From the NCBI GenBank assembly GCA_964007475.1, contig OZ023275.1, positions 13,247,829-13,311,828 of the forward strand: DNA of 64,000 nt, written 5' to 3'. The first letter of the stretch is position 1, and each line of letters begins with the position of its first letter. Positions 1 to 14,100 of this stretch are shown here, piece after piece. The position numbers and the translations under genes are program-made. The notes under the pieces were generated by a model that searched no databases, was not told where the DNA came from, and saw only the letters and a program-made list of their open reading frames with translations. The stretch comes from Hybos culiciformis (taxonomy: Eukaryota; Arthropoda; Insecta; Diptera; Hybotidae).

Positions 1-3000
1 TGAGCAATCAGGTTTTCAATTAAAGTGTTATAACTAAAAACATAATATTAAAGTTTTTTTTAAGATAATCAGAAGATAAGGCAAAATTTGTAAGTTGTAA
101 GTTTCACGGGAATTAATTATATGTACTTAAAAATATTTTATTAAAATTAATTTGAGTTCTCACCATTATTTTTTTTTTCATTGATCCAATGTTGGAAATT
201 CACGGGAATTGATTTTTTTTTTAATTAAACGCTCGTTAAGCAATTATTAAAACAGTACATAATCGCTATAAGTACCCTGTGTTATTTCTTTTTAATATTT
301 AACTTTTAAATAAAGAAAGGCAAAGCACCCATTTTTCTTAATTTAACATATTTGCTGCCGGTCTATTATAGATTAATCCCTTTTCAATAGCCTCTATAAA
401 ACATCAAGAGAGAAATTTGTACAATTGAAATAAAAACACGCATAAAATTTTGGCCTAGATAGCCAAATGATCTTTTAATAGAAGTGTCAAATTATTATCA
501 CTATTATCCCATATGTCAGGATATTTAGCAAATTCAGTATAGCAAAAACAAATTCAGTAAAAAAAAAGAAATTGAATTTTAACGATGTAAAAGAAAAAAA
601 TAATTATGGAGTCTATCAATGATTTTTTTCCATTGAAACTAGATATTTGTGCATATTTTATTCACATTACAATTTATAATATATGTATATAATTTTAGAA
701 AAAATAATAATAAGGTGCCAAATGGGTCAACATTTTTGCACCCACATAATATAATGTTTTGTTCAAATTAAAAAAAATATTTATAAATTATAACTTTTGG
801 GACTGAAAGAAAGTCCACTGGCATATTCTTTTAGGAATTTTTTTGCTGATATCGAAATGACTGTATAAAAAAGGTAACATTCAAAATAAAAACCAAAATG
901 ACATAAAGTACTAAGACATAACACTTTTCATTTTAATAGGAGTATAAGCAATAAATCACATTAAATATTTAAATCAAAATTTCACAATATATGAACAGTA
1001 TTTTCATAAATGAAATATGGGGTCCGTTTTCACTATTCCGATTTAAGATACTTTACTTTTAAGTATCTTGCTCACTCACAACCAGAGGCTAAACAGCACA
1101 CTATTTGGTCACACACTATTTAATCGAATATATATATACCATGTACAAATAGGTATATGTAAAAATTTTCATCGAAATATCTCTGTTCGCATCCGTCGAA
1201 ACAATTGGAGTTTTATCATTTTTTAGGTTCTTCTAATCGAAGTATATCTATTCAATACACTTATTTTAATCGAAATCCTTGGAGGCTTGAAAATAGATTA
1301 AATAGCTTAAAATTAAACTTAACTTAAACTAAAAAAATAGTATTTCTACTCCACCTTTAGAGTAATTGTAAATCAATTTAATTCGTATCCACTAAAACGG
1401 AATATACAATCTCTAGCTGGCACCATTAAGCCAATTTATAATTATCATCAGATCAATAAAATTTCTATTATTGACAAATAAATTTTCAGCTATTTAAAAA
1501 AGAGTTTAAAAAAAAAATTGTTTAACATACACTTTATTTTCTAAGTACAAACATAACGTTTTGGAGGATTGCACTTTGTGAAAAATAAAATAAAAAGAAA
1601 AACTTCAAATAAAATTGCAAAAATAAAAATTAAAACAAATTCAATGACATTTGTAAAAATCAAGTGGTACGCCCCCCTGATGTGAGATTTTTGCCTTCGG
1701 CATGCATATGTCAAATTTTATTGTTCATATTATAAAAGTTTTTATTTCACTTTTTCTTTTTTTTTTATTACAGTCCGATAATAATTTTCCATTTTCATAA
1801 ATATCTGAAAAATAAAACATATTCAACTATATGTTTAAAAAAAATACCACCCAAAGATATATATAAATTTTTTTTTTTTGTGATTCAATATGGTGAGTGA
1901 AAATTCAAATTGAAAATCTATTTGATTGAAAATTTATACCAGGAGTTATTATTATTATTTATGACTGAAATAAGAAACTCTTGTTTTTCCATAATCAGAC
2001 AAGAAATTCGAATACTAAAAACCACCCTTTACGCATGTTTTCTGTTCATATAAAAAATCTACACTATGTTAGAGAATATGTAAGTGAAATTTAAAAAAAA
2101 TATGCATTAATTTTATTTTATTTTTTCAATGAAAAATGTAACCATGTGTTTCTTTTTACTTTAAAAAATAATAATTTTTAGCTTTTAAAAATTATAATTT
2201 TGGAGAATATTTCTAGAGCGTAGGATAAAAATTTTAATAGGTATGTGATGTATAGTCTCAGTATTATAATTCGGGAATATAAAAATTCTAAAATTATAAC
2301 TTCTTATGAATACTCGTATACACATATAATTAAAGGATATTGAGGGTGAAATAGGTGATTAGTTTCGACAAAAGATATGACTAAAAATAATAATAATGTT
2401 GTTAAATATGTTTATATATGATTTTTGTGCGTATCCTAATGATATTTTAATATTAAATAAATATAACTAAAAAACATTATACGACTATATGTACATTCTT
2501 TAAAAACAAAAATCAAAAAGGATTCCCTAAATAGACTAAAAAAAAACAATTATCTCACAAACCGATATATAACAAAATAATTATTAAATTTATAAAAATA
2601 GTTATTATAACACTAAATATTTAATTTATTATTATTAAAATAGTTAATAAATGTTAAGAATAATGTATTAAAAAAAACTTGGGAGACCGGTGAATGTTGT
2701 TTTTCTCTAGCCTAGTTCGCAGAAGGTACTATTACATTAAATTCATATACATAGGTAGTATAAAATACATTGAAGTAATTACGTTACGAAAGGACAGCGA
2801 AATAACTTACATATGGTGTGAATATGGGCTCTATCGGCCTAGTGATGAAAGTTTATATTGTGGCGCCAATTATCGAATTAAACTTTATTATAAACCGTTC
2901 TCGCAACCTAACTAACATTTGTTGGGAATATGATGACAATCGGTACGCAAAAAAAAAGTTCAATTTACTAGGTACTTAAATTTTTACATTTAAAGGAAAC

Positions 3001-6000
3001 TTAATAAGTAAATTAATGTTTCGCTGCTCAAATAATTTTATTTTAATTTTGTTTTAAGCGTGAAATGTTGAGCTAGGGTTAGTACGTCCAGTTTAGGTTC
3101 AATTTTTCGTTTATTTTGTGTATTCAATATATGTGGTTATTAAATAAAAATTTTAGTGATATGTATTTAATTAATTTTTTTTTATAACGAAAGCAATTTC
3201 CTAGATGCTACATCAAGCAAAGATTTCTAATTTAGTTTTTTTTTTTTTGCGATAATACCAAACATCCCTTTTTCTTTTTAGGTTCAATTAATAATTAAAA
3301 AACATATTTGTTTAAAAATAAACAAAACTACAAAAACGAACCGAAATGGTTAAGCAATAAAAAAATTGACAACTCAGTCAGCATGCATAATCGATAAATC
3401 AGACAAATCAATCATAATTTTTATTTATATCAAAGCATTAAATCAAGAAAAATTTTATTAAAAACGCATTGTAGCATCTTAAATTAAGTTTCCTTTGAAG
3501 GAATCCGGAAATTGAAATAAATTACAAATAGAAAATATTTAATTTTAAATGTACGTTAGTTAATGATAACAAAGCGAACAAAAAATACAAAAGATAGATT
3601 TCATATATTTAAATTGTAGGTAGGTACGTTACGCATAAATATTTTCCATATTTATATTTTATCGAAGAGCCTAATTATCTCCATTTGAATTTTTCCTATG
3701 TATGTACATTAAAAAAAACAATCTACACTTAAAAATAAGCTAGAGAGTTTCATCCTTCTGAGAATTTAAAGGCTTATAAAATGCTTAATTTATGAGTAAT
3801 ATATAATAGGTTGGTTCGAAAAAAAATTTATAAATATTTGTAAATGATGGAATATTTATAATAAAGATTAGATATTTTAAATAAAAACTTCGAATAAGTA
3901 GAAAAAAGAAACTTTAAGTATAAAAATAATTGACTATTTTAATAATTATACTACTATATAGATATACTATGTTTATTGTTTTTAATGACCACAATTTGCT
4001 CATTATATGTGTATTGTTATTGGAGGATTTAGTATTGTGGATTTTCTAAACCAAATCGTTATAATTTTAATTTTTTTTGGCAAATATTTCACTCTATTCT
4101 AAAATATGTACATAAACAAAATTTTGAACTGAATCATCCTAATTTGAATTTTTGAAGGAAAATTATATAATATACAATTGCACAGCACATGTCCTTACTT
4201 AACTTCTATTATTATGATAGTCCAACAAACCGTAGTGATAAAAGCACGTGCGCACAATTTATTTTGATTAATTTTTTATTGAAATATTTCAATACACTGC
4301 CTGCCTAATAATGAAACCAAACAATTTCTATAATTTCATGCCCACAATATAAGGATAAAATATATGTACATACAATCGTTTTTTATAATAATTTTCAGCA
4401 TCATTATTTGAAAACTTCCTTTGATTTAATTTTTGTGTAGTTTTTTTTTTAAATGTCTGCCTGCCGCACGAAAATTAGAAAAGATTGATATAAATAACTA
4501 CACAATATTCTGTTTTCTTACAAGTCTTGGCTTAAAATTGAAGCCTAGTGTTCTATAATTGTGGTACATGAAGAAATTTTTTTTGTAATTTTTGTATTAA
4601 ATTTTTACAACTTACTTCAATGCATTGAGCGCTTCCGAATGAAAGTTTTTACTTAAAAAAATTATCAATTTGATATATTGCGTACCTATGTCAATTAATA
4701 TTAGCTGAATATTATTTTCGATAGTAAGCTCGCATACCCAAAATGAAAATGTGGAACATTATATGCTTTTTCAATACACTATAATAAATTATAATTGTAC
4801 AAGATGTAACAATAAAAATATAAAATAATACCATATGAGAAAATGAAAATTTAAAATATATATTTACAAAATTTATTAAAAAATTCCAGAAAATTTAAAA
4901 TATATATTTTTATTTGCACAATTTATTCAAAAATTTATTAAAGACTTAATTAAGTAAATCAAATAATGCTCATCAAACCGAATACATAAAATATTTTTTA
5001 AGTGGTAAATGATAAAAATCATGAATTATATTATCTAAACAAATATTAAACGCCCGCACGAACGATTCGAAAATATAACAAACTCTCAATTTATTTTTAA
5101 TTTTAACGAAACTACGGAATAGTTAATTTAAATACACATTTATATATACCTATTCAATAATGTTAAAACTTTCTAGAAACTTATTGTTATTGTGTGTTCA
5201 ATTATTTTGCAATTCAGGTGCCTATGTATATTTTATTAATAATGTATACATTCATGTAGATACATAATTACATACATAATATATTCCTAATAAGGTATTA
5301 AAATAAATTCTATCATTTCAATCCAATTTCAATCTAAATAATTTTTTTTTCTCTATTTGTCATGAATAAATAAAATATAGGGCAACAAACATTCATCTTA
5401 ATAAACTTTAAATTAAAATTATGATTCTAGATTTTTTACTGTTGTTGTTATAGAAAAGAAAAAAATTTCTTAAACATTATACGCCTCTTATTCAAATAAT
5501 ACACGCCTCGTAAAATGCAAACAATAATTTATGAGAATAACCAATTTGTATGACACAATTTACAATTTTTTTAATTTTTGTCAAAAAATATGCAATCTAC
5601 AATAATTATACAGTACGTATAATGTACAGAATATACTAAAACTACACATTTACGATATACTTAGTTTCGTTCAAGAGTCCAAATTGACCAAATAAATTCA
5701 CCCAATCCCATTCCCATATTTTATTTACGTATTAAGTTCGGAACAGAGGATAATTTTTTAGTAAGATAGTATGTCTTATTATATAAGTTTGGTAAAGTTT
5801 AAATAAACATGGTTCAAATTAGAAATATTAGTTAAAATTTTGGCACGGCCCACCGGGAAACTTCCGCTAGCTTGTTAGGCCAGTCCAGCTCCTTCCTATA
5901 ACGAAAAAACTTAAAACCAAATAAGTGATGAGTGTTAACTTTCATTTTCGAAGATTTTGTTTTTAAATCTATTATTACTCAATTCATGGAATCGAACAAA

Positions 6001-6363
6001 ACATTTTAAAGAAACATTTTACCGTATATAAAATGAATTACCTGAAAGTGTAATCTAAATAAACTAAGTGTCTGTAGCTATGAATTCGTTTTATCTTTAA
6101 ACTTTGAGGCTAACGAATTAAATGTATTAACTTTTATTATCATTTATTATTTATGTTTGCAAAGTACACTGTACACTTCAAAAATAGAAGGTGTTTTCAA
6201 AAAATTTTTTAAAACTCTATATAAACCTAAATCTGTTTTATTTTGTATTTTTGAATTTATATTCATTATTCCAAATGACTGATAACACCTTGGGGTGTCT
6301 GTATTTTTTTTTTTTTTTTTGTAATTTGAGAAAACCCATCATCAAGACTAATTTTCCTATATA

Positions 6364-6395
<32 letters not shown>

Positions 6396-8153
6396 GTCAA
6401 AGAATTTAAAAACCTATTTATCCCGGGGTATTAAAAAAATTATTTTTGACTGAAAAGGGTGCGCTTAAAAATCATTTAAAAATTATTGCAAAATAACTAT
6501 TAGAAAAATTATATACAGGATATTTTTATTATTGAAGCAATATAATTCAGGTGTTAAGTTAAATACATTTCTGATTTCTTCATTTCTCAGGAAAATTAAG
6601 GAACGAAAATTATTTTCTAATAAATCAGTACCTACAGTTTTTGAATGTGTAAGAATACCTACAAAATTAATTCCGAATTTAGTCAGTAAACTGTACTGCA
6701 TATAACATTAATCAGTAAGACAAAAGCAAGCAGAATATGCATTTTTATTTTTACTGGGAAATCGAATCGAACAGTTTTAAACAGATTCGAGTTTTGAAAT
6801 TTGATGTTTCATTGCATAATTTGGATTGCTCAAAAAAAAATTCACAAGGAAAAACACATTATTTCCCAAATATATAAATGGAAAGAAATTCAGCTATTTT
6901 TAATCGTATGCTAATCTAGAATCGTATTAATGAAAATAAAATGCATGATCTTTTTTGTGTTAAAATACATTTTTATTGTTCTAAATTGAATATTTTTAGT
7001 TTGTGACTTTTAGTGCATTTAAATAATAAATTTTAGTAATACATCTTCTTTTTGATCAAATAAAACAACATCAAAATATTTTTTGCAACCTATAAATAAC
7101 GTAATTGGGTCTTTCCACTACTTATTTCATCGAATCTTTTGCACATAATTTATCCATTTGATCGTTATAAAACGAGTTAAAATTGATCCTAAAAATAAAA
7201 TGAATTAATAAGTAATGCCGTAATAATTTTTATTTTTCAATTTAAAATTTTTTATACAAAATAATGCATTTTTGATGTTTTTTATTATATAAAAAAAATA
7301 AGTAGTCTTTATAATTATTTCGGCCCGAATAAACATACAAAGGAACTGTCATAAAAATAATAGCATTCAGCATCATTTTTCTTACGTTATTAAATTTTTA
7401 AATTAAAGATTTTTTATAAATTTTAGTAGTGCTATTTTTTTTTTAATTCGTATAAGACAAACTCTTAAGGCCAGCAGTTTTGTACTGTATCTAAAATAAA
7501 AAATTCAAATAAATGTATTCCTTTTTGAAATAAGTATAGAGATAGAGACTAAATTAAAAATATATAAATATACTTTACTTATTTCTGTAAATAAATGTGT
7601 TTGCTGCAAACTTTATTCAAAAACTAAGAGTTTAATCGAAAGGATTTCAAACAAAACAGCTTTATTCAGTTTTGAAATAATCTTAACATGAACTTAATGA
7701 ATAACGACCCCTGTTAAGAATCGAAATTTGATTTTATTTTAAATCAAGTTAACTTAACCCACATTTGTGCTCACCTTCAGTGGTTGAAAATTATTTTCCA
7801 GATATCAAAAATTCATATTTAATCTTGGAATGGAAATGGAGTCAAAGCTCAATAAGCCCATGTATGTGGTTTTTCTAGGTAGAGACCTGCTAATGCCACA
7901 ATACAAAACTATTTTTTTTTTAAACATTAAAGTTATTAGGACCGTAATTAAATAACTTTAATATACTTTAAAATTAGTTGCGGTATCGCTTACGGTCGAG
8001 AAATTGATAGTAATGGACCCGTGAAAACATTTTGGAACTATTCCATTGAAATTCCTGTACGTAAATTTTAGAATATTGTGATTTTAAAATAAAATGTTTA
8101 AACGATATTTTAATAATGGTAAATTTTATTTTACAACATGTGTAAAATTATGA
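1..8153. other. Gene-free AT-rich DNA downstream of Grip84
   Basis: No coding exon could be supported here on either strand. The stretch is AT-rich with many homopolymer runs, a poly-T tract at about 6304-6320 and a TTA trinucleotide run at about 6367-6395. A 73-codon open frame at 2694-2915 (plus) is less AT-rich than its surroundings but has no recognisable domain. A GC-richer patch at about 5838-5893 looks like a fragment of a dispersed repeat. The true last exon of Grip84, if separate, would lie here or beyond the left edge; I did not find it. Confidence 0.6.
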
Positions 8154-8172
8154 TTAAACACTAAATACATAC

Positions 8173-11100
8173 CTGTGCACAAGATTTATAAATCTATGAG
8201 ATGGAGTATCTGATGCTACATCATTTATTTGCTTCATTAGACCAATTAATAATCCGGTGAATTCTAAATCAAATCTTTTAACACGCTCGGCGAATGTGTC
8301 TGATGGTGCTAATGATGACTCTGACTGAAAACAAAATTAATTATTTAATATCACTATTAAGACTAGAAATAAGTATCAGCGCGACAAACTAACCTCCCTA
8401 TTATCGAGCTCACAGAGAAGTAATACTTGTTAAGAAATCGTACTCTCCATTTCAAAGTAATGAAGCAATGAATTCGGGAATAGTCCCGAAACTCTCAGGG
8501 ATAGAATTTTTTATCAGCAAATGAAGGAAAAGAGAAAACTTTAATTTGTTCTTCAACGATATAAATTGGTGACAAACATTACAGAGTACAGCTTTTTTCT
8601 TTGCATTATTTAATATCCAAATTATGTTATAAAAATTTAATTGTTTTTTAATATTTTGCTTTATCAGCCATTGATGAACTACGTTTTTGAACAAAACAGA
8701 TTTATACCATCATATTTTACTTAAGGGTACCACGGTTTATAACTAGATTCAGAAGAGCTTCCATATTTTAAAATTGATGGACGTATTAGTAAGTCCAATG
8801 CGAACAAAATTTTAAGTATTTAATGCGGCATTACGTACTTATGAACCCATCTTTACTACAAATTTTAGATGAACGACATGACGTATTTTTTTCGGTTCAT
8901 GAGATGTTTGTGTCGAACGAAATAACAAGAAAATATTTTCCCAATGCCAATACAAGTTTGTCGTACAATAACATAAAAATATCTAATTGTTTTGTAAATT
9001 TATTGATATCTTGATATTTAAAAACTTACATACCTAATTATGAAATAAATTTTATAATATTACAAATAAATTTGCAAAGTTTCCATGAATAATATCAAAA
9101 ATAAGCAAATTAAAAAAAAGTACAAAAAATCGATGTCAACAACTGTGGATCCATGTACGACATTGATAGACTTAGTTCTTGCACTTGTTCCAGCAATTAA
9201 TTCATTACATTCATTTTTTTTGTTATTTACCTGTAATTGACTAGAATGATCAACTTCTAGATCATCTTCATCCTCTTGATTATCATTACCAAGCATTGAC
9301 GTTAGTTCAGCGTCCAAAAAATGTTTTTGAGCTTTCTTTTTATTTTGGTTTCAATAAAAAGAAATTTAACAGATTTTAAGAGTTAAAAAAAATTAGAATA
9401 AAAATACTCAGAATGAAAAATGATAGTGTTGAGAAATGATAATGGAAATGGTTGAAATATATAATAGAAAGGATTGTACTTAGACTAAAAATAATGATTA
9501 TGAATTGCGTTCTTAGTGTTTTTATTTGAATCTTGGTATTTTTTCAGGGTATATAAATACCACAAAGTGCACCACTAAAGTTTTAAAAAATTAATTTCTT
9601 AGAGACCTTTAACAAAAATTGTTTTAATAATTACATAAAAAGATTTTGTAACTAAGAAAATCGTGACATAACCATGATTTATTTTTATTACATTGAAGTC
9701 AGAGCGAAATTAACAATTTGTGATAAAATTTCCAGTTTAAAAAAAAAAAAAATTTTAATTATAAAACTATAAAATCATCATATTATGGAAATATTAACCA
9801 CCGTTAAGCCCTATTTTATAATTACATAAATATATCTACATCCTACAAAATATTTATAAAGTAAATTTAAAAAAATTGAACAACATTTTAATTTTTTTTG
9901 AAAATTTTAAATGCGAACTTTACAAATTAACAAAAATCACTATAACAACTTCCAATAAGTAGGATAAATATATTTCAAATTATTTGAATCGAAGCAATAA
10001 ATTCAACAATATTACTAATATAAATTTTAAGATTTTATATACACATTCTCAGGTTTCATGTGCCAAAAATCTGGGTTAAATAATGCTCGTGTGAAAGAAT
10101 TTTTGCAATATTTTTTTTAACTCGTCAAAAAAAAAGCCTCCGTTTCTATCTATGAGTTTATTTAAAAAAAAAAAAAAACAAATGTTCGATTATTATCTTA
10201 ATCTAATGGAACATTTTGTTTCAATTTTGTATATTAAGTGCCAGTTATACACGTTATCAGAATTCAATAATTATATTAATCATATTTTCACACTAAATTA
10301 AAAAACGGACTCATCTTTTGTCTGTCCGTATCGTCTGTCTGTCGCGCACTAAAATCGTTATAACTATAAAACTACCTGGCAGTATTCGATTGTATTAAGG
10401 GGGTCTTCTACTCTAGAAATTTCAAAAAATCGAAAAATTTTTTTTTTCATAATTCGATAGTTTATATATTCAAAAATATCTCTCTAAAAGGATTTTTCAA
10501 AATTCAAATTATTTCCGAAGTTATAGCCGTTTTAGTGTCGTGGCAACTAAACCGGTTGGGCGGACGACTGGAACAATAGACGATTGGAGGCCCGGGCTAC
10601 CTGAGTATGAATAACTCTCTCTCTTTTCTTCTTTCTATTATACTTTCAGTATACTAAATCAATCGTTTGAAGGTCATTGTAACGTATTATACAAAAGTTT
10701 TTATTCTATTTACTTTTAGTTTGAGTTAGTTCGATGTAAACTTAACGTAAAACTTTAAACGCGTTTTTCTCGAAACTACTTTTTTCGATGCGGTAACCAC
10801 AATATCTCAAGTTCTAATCAGCTGATTTACGTGAAATTTGGCATTAATATTCTTTATATATCTCTCTAACGCATGAACCAACAAAAAATAAAAATTAAAA
10901 ATTTTTAATATTTTTAAAAAATTCGACAAAGTTGAAAAATTAGTGAAAAAATCGACCTTTATTTTTGAGTAGCCGCCATTTTATGAAAAAAAATTTTTTT
11001 TCAGTTTCGTTGGTTCATGCGATAGCGACATTCATACTAATCAAGAATCCATCATTGTTTTATTTTTCAGATGACCACAAGGGCGGAAATCATGGTGATG

Positions 11101-14100
11101 AGGACACTGCTTTTTTTTTCCCCCCTCTACTTCAAGGATGCATAACTTGATGAAAAAAAATTTTTTTTTTTTTGAAATTTATTTTGTGTATTCTTTAAAT
11201 ATAAATAAACACATGATAAAAAAATGGATAGTAAAATTATCAAATGCTTTTTTTTTATCGACTGCCGAAAAACGCTCGAAATTCGAGCCTCTAGAGTAGA
11301 AGACCCCCTTAATGCTAAAATATGCGCAATCATCCAAGCCAAATCGTGATATTCTCCAAATTGGGACTTCGGAGTTAGAAAAATTAAAATTATTTTATAT
11401 AAATTTAAAATTTTTTACGTTTTAATGGATTTTGATTCAAAATAGTATGTGAGCGGATAGATGTAGATCAAAGGAGTCAAAAAAAAATGGTTAGCCCCTG
11501 ATTGGTTTCAAGGATTCGAACTGAGGGCTGACTATGAATTTTCATTAAAATTAGTATATGAATAGTTGTCGATTGAAAAATTTGTGTATCGATAGAGAGC
11601 AATCGAAAATCGAATAAAATATATAACAAAACCAGAAATTTAATCAGGAAATTTTTAATGTTATTATTTGTTATCTAATTTTATAAAAACACTTGATAAA
11701 CATGTGTAGTGTTAAAAATGAATTTATGAAAAATTTCAGAATTGTAAGATCATTTTTTTTCTTAATTAAAAACCTAAGTCTATAATTCAAGAATAAGAAA
11801 GGATAAATAATTGAAATTTTAAAAAAGATATGCATGCTATGTAGTTAAATAAGTAGTCACTATAATTCTATATTTTTGAACATTATAAATTTGTGTTGTT
11901 TTTGATTTGGATTCAACTAAATCTTAATATGTATAAATATAAAAATAAACATCTAATTTGTATTGGGGTCATGTATTTTGTTTTGGTTGACCGTAAATCA
12001 GAGTACTTAATTGAGTTTATTTTTACGATATTATGCAACTTATCCATTTATTGACGATTCAGGTCAATAATATTAATGGAGTCTCATCAATAATAATTTT
12101 CTTTTGTATTTATATTATTAAAGTTAAAATGTTTTACTAAAAAATATTTGCCTAAGTATATGTAAGACCTATGTTTTTATTAATTTAACATATTAATTCT
12201 AATCTTACAGTTTTATTTGAATTAAATTATCAGAGGTACCTATATTAAATTCAAATATCAATTAATTTCAATCAATCTTGAAATTTAGGTCTACAATTTT
12301 TACTATTCCCAAATTTAATATGACTAGAAAATAATTTAAGTGAACGAAAAAATTTGAAAATACCAACTAAATACTTGTAATATTTTGTATTTTAGGAATA
12401 AATGATCTTCCAATCCTTGATCAATAATTTAAATTTAAATTCAATAATTATTAATTTACCTGAATAAATTCACAAAAATGTAAACAAATATTGCAGAGCT
12501 TTATAATTGAGCGTAAAACATGTGGATACGTCAACAAACAGTTTCCAATACATAAATCCAGGAAATCCTCATGAACAACAAGCACATCATCAACATTTTC
12601 TACCTATAAATTTAAATTGAATAGAATTTATTGTATTAACGATAATATTATTTTATGAATTAATTTATTAAATTTTAAATTAAATTTTTTCTAAGCGATA
12701 CACGATTTACACTGAGGTTTATAATTGAGACTTTGAAATGAACTTTTAAAAAAATAATTTTTCGACCTTACGCTAAAGCATTTCCAAAGAGATTTTAATA
12801 AAAATCTATCTCCGCGTTCATATAAAAAAAAAATAAAACTTGTTCAATTTTCAAATAAAAATAAATTGTTCAACTGATTGTTGCGCAATCTTTTTGTAAA
12901 TTGAAATTAAATTATGTGCATTTTAACCTATTGATAAATTGAATGTTATTATTCAGATCAATTTCTTTCTCAAAATAATTCAATACGGTTTGCAATTCAA
13001 ATTATTTTTTAATTGGATTTTAAACTTAGCGGTTACATTTTTTACTGGTTTCCAATATAAGCGACTTAATTAACGTACCTTATCATTAATCAATGTAATT
13101 GAAAGGTCGATAGAAAGTTCTAATTCAAAACCAATTTGTAAATGAAAAGAAAAACTACTCAGGGCCTTCAAAACACTTTAATTAAGATTCAAAAAGCTTA
13201 ACTTTTAGTTATAAAAAATACTTACACTTGACATTTTTTCAGTGAAAATATGCCAATTTGGTTCAATAACTTCAATCATCATATAATATTCAATATTTTG
13301 TATTGCGTTCATCATTCTCTGACGCAATGTAAAAGCTGAACGATACAATTCAGCTGCTTGTGGTGCAAATTTTTTTGCCGTATTGTTATCTTTCCAGACT
13401 CTAAAATTATTATTAAATAATCATTTTTCAATTTAAACCCAAGTTTGTTGATGTAATAGTTGTAATATTTTTCAAATGAGATTACAGAATCCTTTTATTG
13501 GAAATATTTCATTGATTTCTACATTTCAGGAAATGCCTAATTTCTTATTTTAAGTCATTGAAAAAGCCAAACATACATTGATATATTTTTGACTCACCTG
13601 CACAACTGCCTCTCCACATGCTTTGCAATGAACAACTGTCGAAATAACATTTGATATTTAGAAATTGCGATGTGATTTAACACCAAGGATACCGGCCATT
13701 TTACTTCATAACGAAAAGCAAAACATTCGAGGCCAGTTAATTCTGTTTGACCAAGTGGTTGCCAATATTCTGTAAGCGGAAAAAGTGGGAAAATAAATAT
13801 AAATTCATATTAAAAATAATTCCTATTATTTATGTGGACCCATAAAAATATATTCTATTAAATATCTCACATATCTGTAATAACCCAATTAAAAAAGATG
13901 TAAAGCCTCATTTTCGTACTTTTAATCGATTGACCATTAATAATAAAATTTATTCTCACCATTTTCTTTGTTGAGTATTTTTGATATTTGAGTGCCTAGA
14001 TCATATGTTAATAATTCGCAATGCCAATCATCTTTATAGGGATCATTTCGTGCTGAAGATAGCCTTAATGTCAACCCCAATAAATTTTCTAATTTCATTG

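Noticed and set aside
6191..6409. 72-codon open frame rich in Phe and Tyr
   Set aside because: Created by a poly-T tract and a TTA microsatellite.
11504..11530. tRNA gene on the minus strand
   Set aside because: A B-box-like word alone, without an A box or stems; at most a SINE scrap.
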